DNA of 64,000 bases, from positions 62,001 to 126,000 of the forward strand of contig NZ_JAGHMF010000024.1 of NCBI RefSeq assembly GCF_017741815.1, written 5' to 3'. Positions 54,589 through 64,000 of this stretch are shown one piece after another. Each line of letters begins with the position of its first letter. The first letter of the stretch is position 1. Under the pieces are notes generated by a model. It searched no databases, was not told the DNA's origin, and was given only the letters and a program-made list of their open reading frames with translations. Origin of the DNA: Rhizobium sp. 16-488-2b (GTDB lineage Bacteria > Pseudomonadota > Alphaproteobacteria > Rhizobiales > Rhizobiaceae). The position numbers and the translations under genes are program-made.

Positions 54589-55119
54589 CTAAGCCGCCCG
54601 CAGCCGCTCCACCTCGTCGACCACATCTTCCAGCCAGTGGTCGCGGATGCCCATCTCTTTGAGATGCGCCAACGTGTTGAAGACATAGGCGTCGTTCGGC
54701 CCGGATTTCCCCTGCGCCTGATGCACGATGCGCGCCGCCGCCATCGTATCCAGCGAACCGGCATATTGCGTGTGGTCGCGGTCGACGACATAGGCGACGC
54801 CCTTGACCCCGCGCCCGCCTGCAAGCTGCAGCGGAACCTGACGCTCCAGATAAACGTTGGTCACCAGTTCGCGTTCTCTGAGATAGCCAATGACCTCGTC
54901 CCAATCCTCGCCCGCGACGCGAAACGCCATGCCGCGGCATGATCCCCCGCGATCGAGCCCCAGCACCAGCCCCGGATTTTGCTCGGTGCCCCGATGCACC
55001 CACGAGCGAACGCAGAGAGATCGCCGATAGCCATGAATAAGCGCTTGTGACCGTTCAACAAACGCGAAGCCCGGATTCCACATCAGCGATCCGTAGCCAA
55101 ACACCCAAAATTCGTCCAT
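54589..55119 (-). CDS. Gamma-glutamylcyclotransferase, ChaC-like
   Basis: 176-residue enzyme that probably releases 5-oxoproline from glutathione. WVFGYGSLMWNPGF is the substrate-binding signature, and the catalytic Glu is expected in the middle region (RVAGEDWDEVIGYLREREL). Length agrees with bacterial ChaC. Convergent with plsC and divergent from the DUF2125 gene. Activity on free glutathione or other gamma-glutamyl peptides is not distinguishable. Confidence 0.9.
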   Translation of the reverse strand: MDEFWVFGYGSLMWNPGFAFVERSQALIHGYRRSLCVRSWVHRGTEQNPGLVLGLDRGGSCRGMAFRVAGEDWDEVIGYLRERELVTNVYLERQVPLQLAGGRGVKGVAYVVDRDHTQYAGSLDTMAAARIVHQAQGKSGPNDAYVFNTLAHLKEMGIRDHWLEDVVDEVERLRAA

Positions 55120-55170
55120 ATCCCAAGCCAGACCGAGATTCTAATTTGCGGACAACCATTGGAGAACATC

Positions 55171-56172
55171 ATGGCAGCGTCAAGCCAATCCCGTAGCGGC
55201 AGGAAATTCTGGTTGCTGGGGGCAGGCATCGTTCTCGTGGTCGCACTCTATACCGGCGGCTGGTTCTATGCCGCCTCGACGCTGAAGAGCACGGTTCTGA
55301 CGGCGATCGGCCCAGGCAACAAGGCCGGCGTATCAGGCGAATGCGCCGATATCGACTTCCGCGGCTTCCCCTTCCGCATCGGCCTCTTCTGCTCGAAGGT
55401 GGATGTCGACGACAACGTCAACGGCGTCTCGGCAAGCTTCGGCGCCCTGCGCTCGGCGGCCCAGGTCTACGCCCCCGGCCATATCGTCTGGGAACTTGAT
55501 TCGCCCGCCGAGATCCGCACCGCGCACGGCCTGTCGGTCAACGCCGAGTGGACGAACCTGCAGTCGAGCCTCGTCACCAAGCTCAAGGGCATCGACCACT
55601 CATCGACCATAATCGACGGCCTGAAGGCGACCGCCGTCTCGTCGGCCACCGGCCAGACCATCAACTTCGACGCCGCCCACACCGAGTTGCACCTGCGCCA
55701 GAACGGCGCCGACCTCGATGGCGCGATCTCGCTGACCGACGCGCAGACCGTCATCAAGGATTGGCCGCAGGTCTTGCCCAAGCTCTCAACGAGCGCCGAC
55801 GTGACGCTGCAGGGCAAGGCCGGCATGATCGACGGCAGCGACGAGAAGGGCCTCTACGGCGCCAGCGGCGAGCTCCGCAAGGCGGTGGCCGATATGGGCA
55901 ATGGCAAGGTCATGACGCTGTCAGGCCCCTTCTCCTTCGACGAGGAGGGCTATCTGACCGCCCAGTTCAAGCTGCAGATCGAGGATGTGAACGCCTGGCG
56001 CGACAGCATCAAGCAGGGCTTCCCCGATCTCGCCAAGACCGTCGACACCGCCGCCAAGCTCCTGAAGGCCATGGCCGGCGGCGGCGGAACCGTCTCCGTC
56101 GACCTCGTCGTCCAGCGCGGCAACGCCACCGTCAGCGGCTTCATCCCGCTGGGGCAGATTCCGCCGATTTGA
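55171..56172 (+). CDS. DUF2125 domain protein
   Basis: 333 residues with a single N-terminal helix (about 13-33) and a large extracytoplasmic beta-rich domain: GECADIDFRGFPFRIGLFCSKV is the family signature, with two cysteines that could pair. Conserved in alphaproteobacteria; function unknown. GGAGAACATC before the ATG sets the start, excluding the short N-terminal extension. It is convergent with tyrC. Confidence 0.88.
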   Translation: MAASSQSRSGRKFWLLGAGIVLVVALYTGGWFYAASTLKSTVLTAIGPGNKAGVSGECADIDFRGFPFRIGLFCSKVDVDDNVNGVSASFGALRSAAQVYAPGHIVWELDSPAEIRTAHGLSVNAEWTNLQSSLVTKLKGIDHSSTIIDGLKATAVSSATGQTINFDAAHTELHLRQNGADLDGAISLTDAQTVIKDWPQVLPKLSTSADVTLQGKAGMIDGSDEKGLYGASGELRKAVADMGNGKVMTLSGPFSFDEEGYLTAQFKLQIEDVNAWRDSIKQGFPDLAKTVDTAAKLLKAMAGGGGTVSVDLVVQRGNATVSGFIPLGQIPPI

Positions 56173-56208
56173 GGTTTATGGTGGGGCGCGCAGAGCGCCG
56201 CCCCTCAC

Positions 56209-57138
56209 TCACCCCTTCTTATCAAGCGTATGCGGCCGCCCGAAGTCCGGAGCGTCAACATCCTGGCCGGCCTCGATGATCGAGCGGCGGATGGCGCGGG
56301 TGCGGGTGAAGAGGTCGAAGATCTTGTCGCCCTCGCCCCAGCGGATCGCCCGCTGCAGATAGGCGAGGTCTTCGGAAAACCGCGCCAGCATCTCGAGGAT
56401 CGCATCCTTGTTGTGCAGGCACACGTCCCGCCACATGGTGGGGTCTGAGGCCGCCAGACGCGTAAAATCGCGGAAACCGGAGGCGGAATACTTGATCACT
56501 TCCGATTCCGTCACCGTGCCCAGATCATCGGCCGTGCCGACGATGTTGAAGGCGATCAGGTGCGGCAGGTGCGAGACGATGGCGAGCACCTTGTCGTGGT
56601 GTTCGGGGTCCATCACGTCGATCTTCGAGCCCAGCGTCTCCCAGAAGCGGCTGAGCGCCTTGAGCGCCGTCTCATCCGTCCCTTCGAGCGGCGTGAAGAT
56701 GCACCAGCGGCCTGCGAACAGCCCGGGGAAGCCGGCATCCGGACCCGACTTTTCCGTGCCCGCCAGCGGGTGGCCGGGGATGAAGTGGACGTTGCCAGGC
56801 ATATGCGGCTGCATCTGCGCAATGACCGACGCCTTGGTCGAGCCGACATCGGTGACGATGGCGCCCGGCTTCAGGCTACCGGCGATCTCCTTGGCAACCG
56901 CCTCAGACGCACCGACCGGCACCGAGACGATGACGAGATCAGCATCCTTGACCGCTTCGGCCGAAGACGTCGTGTAGCGATCGCCGAGCTCAAGCTCTTC
57001 CGCCCGCTTCAGCGTCTCGGCGCTGCGGGTGGCGATGACCACCTCTTTCGCCAGCCCCAGCCGCTTGATGTCATGCGCCAGCGATGAGCCGATCAAGCCG
57101 ATGCCGATAAGCGCGATGCGATCGAACTGGACCGTCAT
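56209..57138 (-). CDS. tyrC: Prephenate/arogenate dehydrogenase
   Basis: 309-residue NAD(P)-dependent enzyme of tyrosine synthesis. The N-terminal Rossmann motif IALIGIGLIGSSLAHDI is at residues 8-24, and the later IVTDVGSTKASVI and HFIPGHPLAGTEKSGPDAG segments carry the substrate site. It overlaps hisC by four bases and is probably translationally coupled to it. Prephenate versus arogenate preference cannot be told; the cyclohexadienyl type is common in alphaproteobacteria. Confidence 0.93.
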   Translation of the reverse strand: MTVQFDRIALIGIGLIGSSLAHDIKRLGLAKEVVIATRSAETLKRAEELELGDRYTTSSAEAVKDADLVIVSVPVGASEAVAKEIAGSLKPGAIVTDVGSTKASVIAQMQPHMPGNVHFIPGHPLAGTEKSGPDAGFPGLFAGRWCIFTPLEGTDETALKALSRFWETLGSKIDVMDPEHHDKVLAIVSHLPHLIAFNIVGTADDLGTVTESEVIKYSASGFRDFTRLAASDPTMWRDVCLHNKDAILEMLARFSEDLAYLQRAIRWGEGDKIFDLFTRTRAIRRSIIEAGQDVDAPDFGRPHTLDKKG

Positions 57139-58244
57139 GCCTTCCGTCCCATGAACTCGCCGAGCGCCTCGATGACGCCGCGGTTGGCCTCTTCGGGACC
57201 AACGCTCATGCGCAGCGAATTCTTGAAGCCGTAGCCCTTCACCGCGCGCAGGATATAGCCGCGGCTGGTGAGGAACTCATCGGCCTCGTCTGCGCGCTTG
57301 CCGTCCACATCGGGGAAGTGGATCAGCACGAAATTGGTGACGGATGGCGTTACCTTCAGGCCGATCGCCTCGAAGGCGACGGTCAGCTTGTCGATCCACA
57401 TCTGGTTGAAGGCGACGGCTTCCTGCATGAAGGACTGGTCGCGGATCGCAGCCGCACCGGCCGAGATCGCCGCCATGTTCATGTTGAACGGTCCGCGCAC
57501 GCGGTTCAGCGCATCGACGATGTCGGCGGGCGCATACATCCAGCCGACGCGCAGCGCCGCCAGGCCGTATACCTTCGAGAAGGTGCGGGTCATCACAACG
57601 TTCGGGTTCGACGACACGATCTCGATACCGGATTCATAGTCGTTGCGGCGCACGTATTCGGCATAGGCCGCGTCGAGCACCAGCACGACGTTCTTCGGCA
57701 ATGCTGCATGCAGGCGGCGGATCTCGCTGACGGGAACATAGGTGCCCGTCGGATTGCCGGGATTGGCGATGAACACCATCTTGGTCTTCTCGGTCACGGC
57801 GGCGATGATTGCGTCGACATCGACGGTCGCTTCCTTCTCCTTGACCGTGACGACGGTAGCGCCGGCGCCCATGATCTGGATCTTGTAGACCAGGAAGCCA
57901 TGCTCGGTGATGATGGCCTCGTCGCCGGGCGCCAGATAGACGTGGCAGAGCAGGCCGAGCAGCTCGTCCGAGCCGTTGCCGCAGAGAATGTTAGCCGGGT
58001 TAAGCCCATGCACCGCCGCGATCGCCTCGCGCAGCTCGACGGCCTGTCCATCCGGATAGCGCTCGAGATTGTCGGCCGCCGCGCGATAGGCGGCAATCGC
58101 CTTCGGGCTGGCGCCGAGCGGCGTTTCGTTCGACGAGAGCTTGTAGACGCGCGCCACGCCCGGCGCATGTTCCTTGCCGGGCACATAGGCCGCGATATCA
58201 AGAATACCGGCACGGGGAACAGGCTTGCTCGTCTCTACGCTCAT
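57135..58244 (-). CDS. hisC: Histidinol-phosphate aminotransferase
   Basis: 369-residue PLP aminotransferase. The PLP Lys is in TRTFSKVYGLAALRVGW, and the N-terminal YVPGKEHAPGVARVYKLSSNETPLG is the HisC signature. Coupled to tyrC, it may also transaminate aromatic keto acids, as HisC-type enzymes beside tyrC often do. The start at 58244 (MSVETSKPVPR) follows a spacer; longer frames extend into a RIME-like repeat. Confidence 0.95.
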   Translation of the reverse strand: MSVETSKPVPRAGILDIAAYVPGKEHAPGVARVYKLSSNETPLGASPKAIAAYRAAADNLERYPDGQAVELREAIAAVHGLNPANILCGNGSDELLGLLCHVYLAPGDEAIITEHGFLVYKIQIMGAGATVVTVKEKEATVDVDAIIAAVTEKTKMVFIANPGNPTGTYVPVSEIRRLHAALPKNVVLVLDAAYAEYVRRNDYESGIEIVSSNPNVVMTRTFSKVYGLAALRVGWMYAPADIVDALNRVRGPFNMNMAAISAGAAAIRDQSFMQEAVAFNQMWIDKLTVAFEAIGLKVTPSVTNFVLIHFPDVDGKRADEADEFLTSRGYILRAVKGYGFKNSLRMSVGPEEANRGVIEALGEFMGRKA

Positions 58245-58360
58245 GGGATCAACCTTGGAAAAGGCCGGGGTGTCCGGCTGGAAATTGCCTTGAGGCAATA
58301 GAACGGAAATGGTGCGTTGTCGAGTGGTGGGGGGAGATAGGGCGAGCGCCCACCACGAGT

Positions 58361-58514
58361 CTCTTCCCCCCAACGGGGGGAAGGTGCCGGCAGGCGGATG
58401 AGGGGGCCTGCGGCACAACCCTCACTTCCAGGGAAATGACAAATATAGCGGCAAGCCCACCCGGAGCCCCCTCATCCGGCCCTTCGGGCCACCTTCTCCC
58501 CGAGGGGAGAAGGG
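58361..58514. repeat. RIME-like palindromic element, copy 3 (rearranged)
   Basis: Two palindromic halves related to copies 1 and 2 but in inverted order: the first half (58361-58406) ends GGCAGGCGGATGAGGGG, and the second (about 58466-58514) begins CCCCCTCATCCGGC and contains CTTCTCCCC...GGGGAGAAGG. The GATGAG/CTCATC ends face inward instead of outward. It occupies the space between hisC and a methyltransferase gene. Confidence 0.8.
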
Positions 58515-58534
58515 AGTACCGCACCGCTGCGAGC

Positions 58535-59275
58535 CTACCGCGTCCGCGTCGTCGGCACCCCATGCGGCGACAGCACCGGCACGAATACACGCCTGGAAGC
58601 GCGCACCGCCACCGGCAGGCCCTGATAGAGCCGCTTCTGCGCCTCGACGATGATGACCCCCGAAAAAGCCGGCCAGAGTGCCCGCCCGACATACTCGAAT
58701 GCACCACGCAGCCGCATCATCGTCCGCAGCTTCGACGGCGGAAACAAAAGCGCCTCTGCGGACGCCCCCGGCGTAAAATTCGTCTCGCGCAACAGATGCG
58801 TCAGCTGCCCCCGCGAATAGGGCCGCCCTGAGCCGAAAGGCGTGTGCTCCAGCCGCGCCCAGACGCCGCGCCGGTTGGGCACGACGATGACCAGCCGTCC
58901 GCCCGGCGCCAGCACCCGCCAGAGCTCCTTCAGCGTCTCGCGCGGGTTTTCCGCGAACTCCAGCGAGTGCACCATCAGCACCCGGTCGATCGACGAATCC
59001 GGCAGCGGCAGTTCCTCGTCGAAGATCAGCGCCGTCGACGACAGCGAGCCCATCGGCCAGTTCACGGCACCCTGCCCCGCCGGCATGAAGGCGAAGGTGC
59101 GTTCGGTATCGGCCTGGAAACGATCGAGAAACGGCACGGCATAGCCGATGCCCACCAGCCGCTCCTGCGGCAGCCGCACCCACAGCGACGACAGCGCCAT
59201 GGCGATCGACTGCTCGGCGATGCGGCCGAGGTCGGAATGATAGAACTGGCGTAGGTCGACGATATCTGCGTGCAT
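58535..59275 (-). CDS. SAM-dependent methyltransferase (YafS-like)
   Basis: 246-residue methyltransferase. The SAM loop is unusual (RLVGIGYAVPFLDRF), but SSIDRVLMVHSLEFAENPRETLKELWRVLAPGGRLVIVVPNRRGVWARLEHTPFG is a clear motif IV-VI. The start at 59275 (MHADIVDLRQFY) is chosen over the longer frame because of homology and because it leaves room for a promoter region shared with divergent gloB. E. coli yafS is likewise divergent from gloB, which supports the assignment. Substrate unknown. Confidence 0.85.
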   Translation of the reverse strand: MHADIVDLRQFYHSDLGRIAEQSIAMALSSLWVRLPQERLVGIGYAVPFLDRFQADTERTFAFMPAGQGAVNWPMGSLSSTALIFDEELPLPDSSIDRVLMVHSLEFAENPRETLKELWRVLAPGGRLVIVVPNRRGVWARLEHTPFGSGRPYSRGQLTHLLRETNFTPGASAEALLFPPSKLRTMMRLRGAFEYVGRALWPAFSGVIIVEAQKRLYQGLPVAVRASRRVFVPVLSPHGVPTTRTR

Positions 59276-59364
59276 TGCGATAAATGTTATCAGTGAGCGG
59301 TTGGACTTCAAGGCCGCAGCCTCTACATTCGGGGTCAGTCCGAGATAAAGAGGCACTTTAGATT

Positions 59365-60135
59365 ATGAAACCTTTGGATTTAGACGTTTTTCTCTGCCGC
59401 ACCGACAATTTCGGCGTGCTTGTTCATGATCCCGAGACCGGCCACACCGCCTCCATCGACGCCCCTGATGCCGACGCCGTCATTGCCGCCGCGAACCGTC
59501 GCGGTTGGACGATCAGCCACATCTTCACCACCCATCATCATACCGACCACGTCGAGGGCAATCTGGCGCTGAAGGAGAAGTACGGCTGCGAGATCATCGG
59601 CCCGATCAACGAGGCAGTGGCGATCCCGGGCCTCGACATGACGATGTCCGACGACGATACCTTCCTGTTCGGCGAACACCCCGTCCGCGTGATCGAGACC
59701 CCCGGCCACACCGCCGGCCATATCTGCTACCACTTCACCGACGACAAGCTGCTCTTTGCCGCCGACACGCTGTTCGCGCTCGGCTGTGGCCGCCTGTTCG
59801 AACGCCCGCCGGCCGATATGTGGCACTCGCTGCAGAAGCTCGCCGTGCTGCCCGATGAGACCGCGATCTATTTCGGCCACGAATACACGCTCTCCAACGC
59901 CCGCTTCGCGCTGACCATCGACCCGGATAACGAACGTCTGAAGGCCCGCGCCGCCGAGATCGAGGCACTGCGCGCCGAGGGCAAGTTCACCATCCCGACG
60001 ACGCTCGCGCTGGAGAAGGAAACCAACCCGTTCCTCCGCGCCGGCGACCCCGCCATCCGCCGCAACCTGTTGATGGAAACCAAGACCAACGAAGAGGTCT
60101 TCGCCGAAATCCGCAAGCGCAAGGATAATTTCTGA
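59365..60135 (+). CDS. gloB: Hydroxyacylglutathione hydrolase (glyoxalase II)
   Basis: 256-residue metallo-beta-lactamase-fold enzyme that hydrolyses S-lactoylglutathione to lactate and glutathione. Metal motif THHHTDHVEG is at about 53-62; GHTAGHICYHF and FGHEYTLSNARFAL complete the site. The one-base overlap with the following cupin gene (TGATG) indicates coupling. Confidence 0.95.
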   Translation: MKPLDLDVFLCRTDNFGVLVHDPETGHTASIDAPDADAVIAAANRRGWTISHIFTTHHHTDHVEGNLALKEKYGCEIIGPINEAVAIPGLDMTMSDDDTFLFGEHPVRVIETPGHTAGHICYHFTDDKLLFAADTLFALGCGRLFERPPADMWHSLQKLAVLPDETAIYFGHEYTLSNARFALTIDPDNERLKARAAEIEALRAEGKFTIPTTLALEKETNPFLRAGDPAIRRNLLMETKTNEEVFAEIRKRKDNF

Positions 60136-60572
60136 TGGCGCCGGCGCCGATCTCCGCCGACGACATCATCCGCGAACTCGACCTGCAGCCGCACCCCGAG
60201 GGCGGCTTCTACATCCAGACCTTCCGCGACAGCGAAGGCGAGGAACGCGGGCACTCGACGGCGATCTACTATCTGCTGAAATCCGGCCAGCGCTCGCATT
60301 GGCACCGCGTCCACGACGCGGCCGAGGTCTGGCACTATTATGCCGGCGCACCGCTGGCGCTGCACCGCGCTGAAGACGGCGGTCGGAGCGAGACGCTGAT
60401 GCTTGGCCCCGATATCCTCGGCGGCCAGCGCCCGCAGGCAATCATCCCCGCCAACTGGTGGCAATCGGCCGAGACGCTTGGCGACTATACGCTGGTTGGA
60501 TGCACGGTGTCGCCCGGCTTCGAATTTTCGAGCTTCGAGATGGCCCCGCCCGACTGGTCGCCGGACACCTGA
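60135..60572 (+). CDS. Cupin family protein (DUF985)
   Basis: 145-residue cupin. PHPEGGFYIQTF, SAIYYLLKSGQRSHWHRV-like and PLALHR segments define the DUF985 fold; the histidines of HWHRVHDAAEVWHYY could bind metal. Its start overlaps the gloB stop by one base, so the two are co-expressed, hinting at a link to aldehyde detoxification. No reaction is established for the family. Confidence 0.87.
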   Translation: MAPAPISADDIIRELDLQPHPEGGFYIQTFRDSEGEERGHSTAIYYLLKSGQRSHWHRVHDAAEVWHYYAGAPLALHRAEDGGRSETLMLGPDILGGQRPQAIIPANWWQSAETLGDYTLVGCTVSPGFEFSSFEMAPPDWSPDT

Positions 60573-60579
60573 AAGCGCC

Positions 60580-60900
60580 TTACCCCTGCTGCTCGACCAC
60601 CTCGGGCAACATCACGAACAGCGATTTGAGCAGCGACACCGTGCCGGAGTGGCCGACGCTGTAATAGATCATGCGGCCCTCGCGGCGCGTATTGACCAGG
60701 CCCTCGAGACGCAGGCGGGCGAGCTGTTGCGAGACCATGGCCTGCTGCATGCCGAGAATGTCCTCGATCTGGCTGACGGTCTTCTCCTCATCCGCGAGAA
60801 TGCACAGGATGAGCAACCGCGTATGATGAGCCAGCGCTTTCAGAAGTTCACTTGCTGCCCGAGCTTTGGTCGAAAACCCCTGCAATTCGTGATCGGCCAT
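60580..60900 (-). CDS. ArsR family transcriptional regulator
   Basis: 106-residue winged-helix repressor from the ATG at 60900; an ATG at 60927 is also possible. The helix-turn-helix TVSQIEDILGMQQAMVSQQLARLRLEGLVNTRREGRMIYYSV is typical. Cys33 (LLILCIL) matches one of the redox cysteines of BigR/SqrR persulfide sensors, but the second cysteine near the C terminus is missing. Hence sensing may differ. Targets unknown; convergent with the gloB-cupin pair. Confidence 0.9.
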   Translation of the reverse strand: MADHELQGFSTKARAASELLKALAHHTRLLILCILADEEKTVSQIEDILGMQQAMVSQQLARLRLEGLVNTRREGRMIYYSVGHSGTVSLLKSLFVMLPEVVEQQG

Positions 60901-61031
60901 ACCCGATCGAGGTGTCGGCAAGTGCATGTTATGTCTCTGCTTGCATATATATCAAAAATGACAAGTGCTCATAACACGTACGCAAGGCCGGATAATTTGG
61001 ATCTCCTAAAGTGCCAAAAAAAGTCACGTAA

Positions 61032-61802
61032 TCAGCAGATAAGCTGGCCGCCATTGATCTCCAGCACCTGGCCGGTCACGTAGCCCGACAGCGACGGCGC
61101 CGCCATGAAGAGATAGGCCGGCGCGCAATCCTCGGCCGTCCCCAGCCGCTGCAGCGGTATGCCCTTGCGGGTCTGCTCAAGCTTTTCGGCGGATGAATAG
61201 CGCTGGTGGAAATCGGTTTCGATCGTTCCCGGCGAGATGCAGTTGACGCGGATGCCGTCGGGAGCGAGTTCGCGCGCAAGCGCTTTCGAGTAAGTCGAGA
61301 CGAACGCCTTGGAAGCCGAGTAGATCGCCGAGCCGGGGCTGCCGCCCGTCAACGCCGAGATCGAAACCGTGTTGACGATCGCAGCCTCGCCAGCGGCCCT
61401 CAGCGCCGGCAGCAGCGCCCTGGTGACCTCGACGACCGACGTCTGGTTCAGCTGCACCACCTGGCCATACTGCTCGTCCGTGAGCGTACCCGCCGGAAAC
61501 CGGCCGAACATCGTTCCCGCATTGTTGACGAGCGCGTGGATCGTCTTGAAATGGCCGAGTACCTTGCTGGCAAAAACCTGGCACCCCTCGCCCGTCGAGA
61601 AATCGCCGGCGATCAGGATGGCGCGGCGATCTTCTTCCGCCGTCAGCAGGAAATCCGGTAGCGTCCGCTCGCCGTCGCGGCCGGTGTGAACCAGCACCCG
61701 CGCACCGCAATCGAGAAACTGTCTCGCGACCTCGAGCCCGATCCCGCGACCGGCACCCGTGACCACCACATTGCGGTTTTCGAACAACTTCGGATGAAAC
61801 AT
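61032..61802 (-). CDS. Short-chain dehydrogenase/reductase
   Basis: 256-residue SDR. NVVVTGAGRGIGLEVARQ carries the nucleotide loop, NNAGTMFG, the catalytic Ser (TVSISAL) and YSASKAFV are present, and the C-terminal YVTGQVLEINGG is diagnostic of the classical family. GGGAGGGTTTG before the ATG decides the start. Upstream of arsR on the same strand, with 131 bases between. Substrate unknown. Confidence 0.92.
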   Translation of the reverse strand: MFHPKLFENRNVVVTGAGRGIGLEVARQFLDCGARVLVHTGRDGERTLPDFLLTAEEDRRAILIAGDFSTGEGCQVFASKVLGHFKTIHALVNNAGTMFGRFPAGTLTDEQYGQVVQLNQTSVVEVTRALLPALRAAGEAAIVNTVSISALTGGSPGSAIYSASKAFVSTYSKALARELAPDGIRVNCISPGTIETDFHQRYSSAEKLEQTRKGIPLQRLGTAEDCAPAYLFMAAPSLSGYVTGQVLEINGGQLIC

Positions 61803-61926
61803 CAAACCCTCCCCATCAGCGGCCGAACCGATGCGGATCCGACATGGTGAGAAGATAGCCTCTGCATCCGCCAATGATCAACCGCTACCGGCCTTCGATA
61901 GCCGAGAAGAGCCTCGAGCGAGCAAC

Positions 61927-61950
61927 AAAAAAGCGGCCTTGCGGCCGCTT
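61927..61950 (-). terminator. Rho-independent terminator of the atp operon
   Basis: AAGCGGCC at 61931-61938 and GGCCGCTT at 61943-61950 form an 8-base stem with a 4-base loop; on the minus strand it is followed by a U run (A run at 61927-61932 of the plus strand). It lies 25 bases after the atpC stop. Confidence 0.92.
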
Positions 61951-61974
61951 CGATGACAGTCAGAGCTGGAAGGC

Positions 61975-62382
61975 TCAGTCCTTGTTGACGACACCCTGGA
62001 GGTGCGTCATTTCCATGATGAAGTGTTCCAGCTTGGACTTGTGCTCGTGATGCTGGGCATCCTCGAGCTCAGACTTGGCGGCGTCGATGCGACGGTCGAG
62101 TTCGTCCTTGGAGACGTCTTCGACGGGGATCGCGGATTCCGCGAGCAGCGTGCAGCCGGTCGGCAGGATGTCGGCGAAGCCGCCGAACACCACGAAGTCC
62201 TTCTTGACACCGCTGGCGGAGCGAACGCTCACGACGCCCGGCTTGATTGTTGTCATCGTCGGCGCGTGGTTCGCCATGACGGTCATCTCGCCCTCGGTTG
62301 CCGGAATGACAACTTCGGTCACCATCTCGGACAAGAGCAGGCGCTCCGGAGATACGAGTTCAAAATTGAAATTGTCAGCCAT
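61975..62382 (-). CDS. atpC: ATP synthase F1 subunit epsilon
   Basis: 135-residue central-stalk subunit. FNFELVSPERLLLSEMVTEVVIPATEGEMTVMANHAPTMTTIKPGVV is the family's N-terminal beta sandwich; the C-terminal helices regulate the rotary motor. Last gene of the operon atpD-atpC, followed by a terminator. Confidence 0.97.
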   Translation of the reverse strand: MADNFNFELVSPERLLLSEMVTEVVIPATEGEMTVMANHAPTMTTIKPGVVSVRSASGVKKDFVVFGGFADILPTGCTLLAESAIPVEDVSKDELDRRIDAAKSELEDAQHHEHKSKLEHFIMEMTHLQGVVNKD

Positions 62383-62459
62383 GACGTTTCACTTCTTGAT
62401 TGTCTTTGAAACGAGAGACGGCGCGCGGGGACGGACCCTGCGCGCCGTAAGTGAATGCA

Positions 62460-63908
<1,449 letters not shown>

Positions 63909-63931
63909 CTTCTTACCCTCTTTCCCTTACC

Positions 63932-64000
63932 TCAGAGCGCTTCCGCGCCCGAAATGATTTCAATGAGTTCCTTGGTGATCTGAGCCTGGCGCTGACGGTT
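63932..64000 (-). CDS. atpG: ATP synthase F1 subunit gamma, C-terminal end (partial)
   Basis: Only the last 22 codons are in the window: NRQRQAQITKELIEIISG and then AEAL before the stop. This is the conserved C-terminal helix of the gamma shaft. Order atpG-atpD-atpC is standard. Confidence 0.95.
   Translation of the reverse strand, partial: NRQRQAQITKELIEIISGAEAL

Noticed and set aside
60901..61031. AT-rich stretch with GCAAG/CTTGC as an ArsR operator
   Set aside because: The arms are short and the spacing unusual; I cannot separate it from chance without comparison to relatives.

Overview
The window is a GC-rich chromosomal segment from a Rhizobiales alphaproteobacterium, most likely Rhizobium or a close Rhizobiaceae relative. 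Evidence: core genes in typical rhizobial order (lysC, ubiG; argJ beside secA; argH-lptM-lysA; cpdR-hpt; ftsEX; etfBA-hbd; tyrC-hisC; the end of the atp operon), strong C/G third-position bias, and three copies of a RIME-like palindromic intergenic mosaic element. The species cannot be fixed from the sequence alone. Almost everything is chromosomal housekeeping; no phage, insertion sequence, CRISPR array or plasmid function is seen.

Layout. 1-2.8 kb: 5' end of lysC (minus), a GH25 lysozyme-like lipoprotein, and a small accessory islet with an unknown 68-residue ORF and a LecA-like lectin-fold protein. 2.8-7.4 kb: a CHASE2 adenylate cyclase convergent with a FecR-domain protein carrying a His/Asp/Gly-rich tail, then ubiG. 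7.4-10.4 kb: a tight minus-strand run (DUF3291, DUF1178, Nit-type amidase, glutaredoxin 3, ComF). 10.4-18.5 kb: methyltransferase, Flp pilin, small membrane protein, mutT-GNAT-argJ, a parvulin, and secA with a clear terminator. 18.6-23.1 kb: plus-strand run of a C39-like peptidase, Ddl-type ligase, polysaccharide flippase and FemAB/BioF2-like acetyltransferase.

23.1-29.7 kb: RIME element, acyl-CoA synthetase, aldo/keto reductase, methyltransferase, a TetR/MFS divergent pair with an operator-like repeat, and tRNA-Leu(CAA). 29.9-38.7 kb: CPA2 antiporter with a cNMP-binding domain, YqaA/DedA protein, dsbB, HNH nuclease, an AlkA-like glycosylase divergent from gluQ, YihY, an SDR, HIG1-like protein, PduO-type cobalamin adenosyltransferase and rhomboid. 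38.7-41.7 kb: etfBA and 3-hydroxyacyl-CoA dehydrogenase behind a MerR-type (LiuR-like) palindrome. 41.7-48.6 kb: RIME, TlpA-like protein, argH, lptM, lysA and a large TIGR02302-type membrane protein. 48.6-64 kb: unknown protein, cpdR, hpt, DUF3426-like protein, ftsEX-ydcF-plsC, ChaC, DUF2125, tyrC-hisC, RIME, methyltransferase/gloB/cupin, ArsR, SDR, then atpC, atpD and the 3' tip of atpG.

Links between genes. Amino-acid synthesis is well represented (lysC, argJ, argH, lysA, tyrC, hisC). Envelope work recurs (secA, parvulin, GH25, Ddl, flippase, lptM, ftsEX, plsC). Possible cAMP signalling links the CHASE2 cyclase to the cNMP-domain antiporter. Thiol and redox functions (grxC, Nit, dsbB, TlpA, ChaC, gloB) are scattered but frequent. 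No single unmistakable new system stands out; the best leads are the cyclase/FecR pair, the C39-Ddl-flippase-acetyltransferase run, the nucleotide-gated antiporter and the ETF operator.
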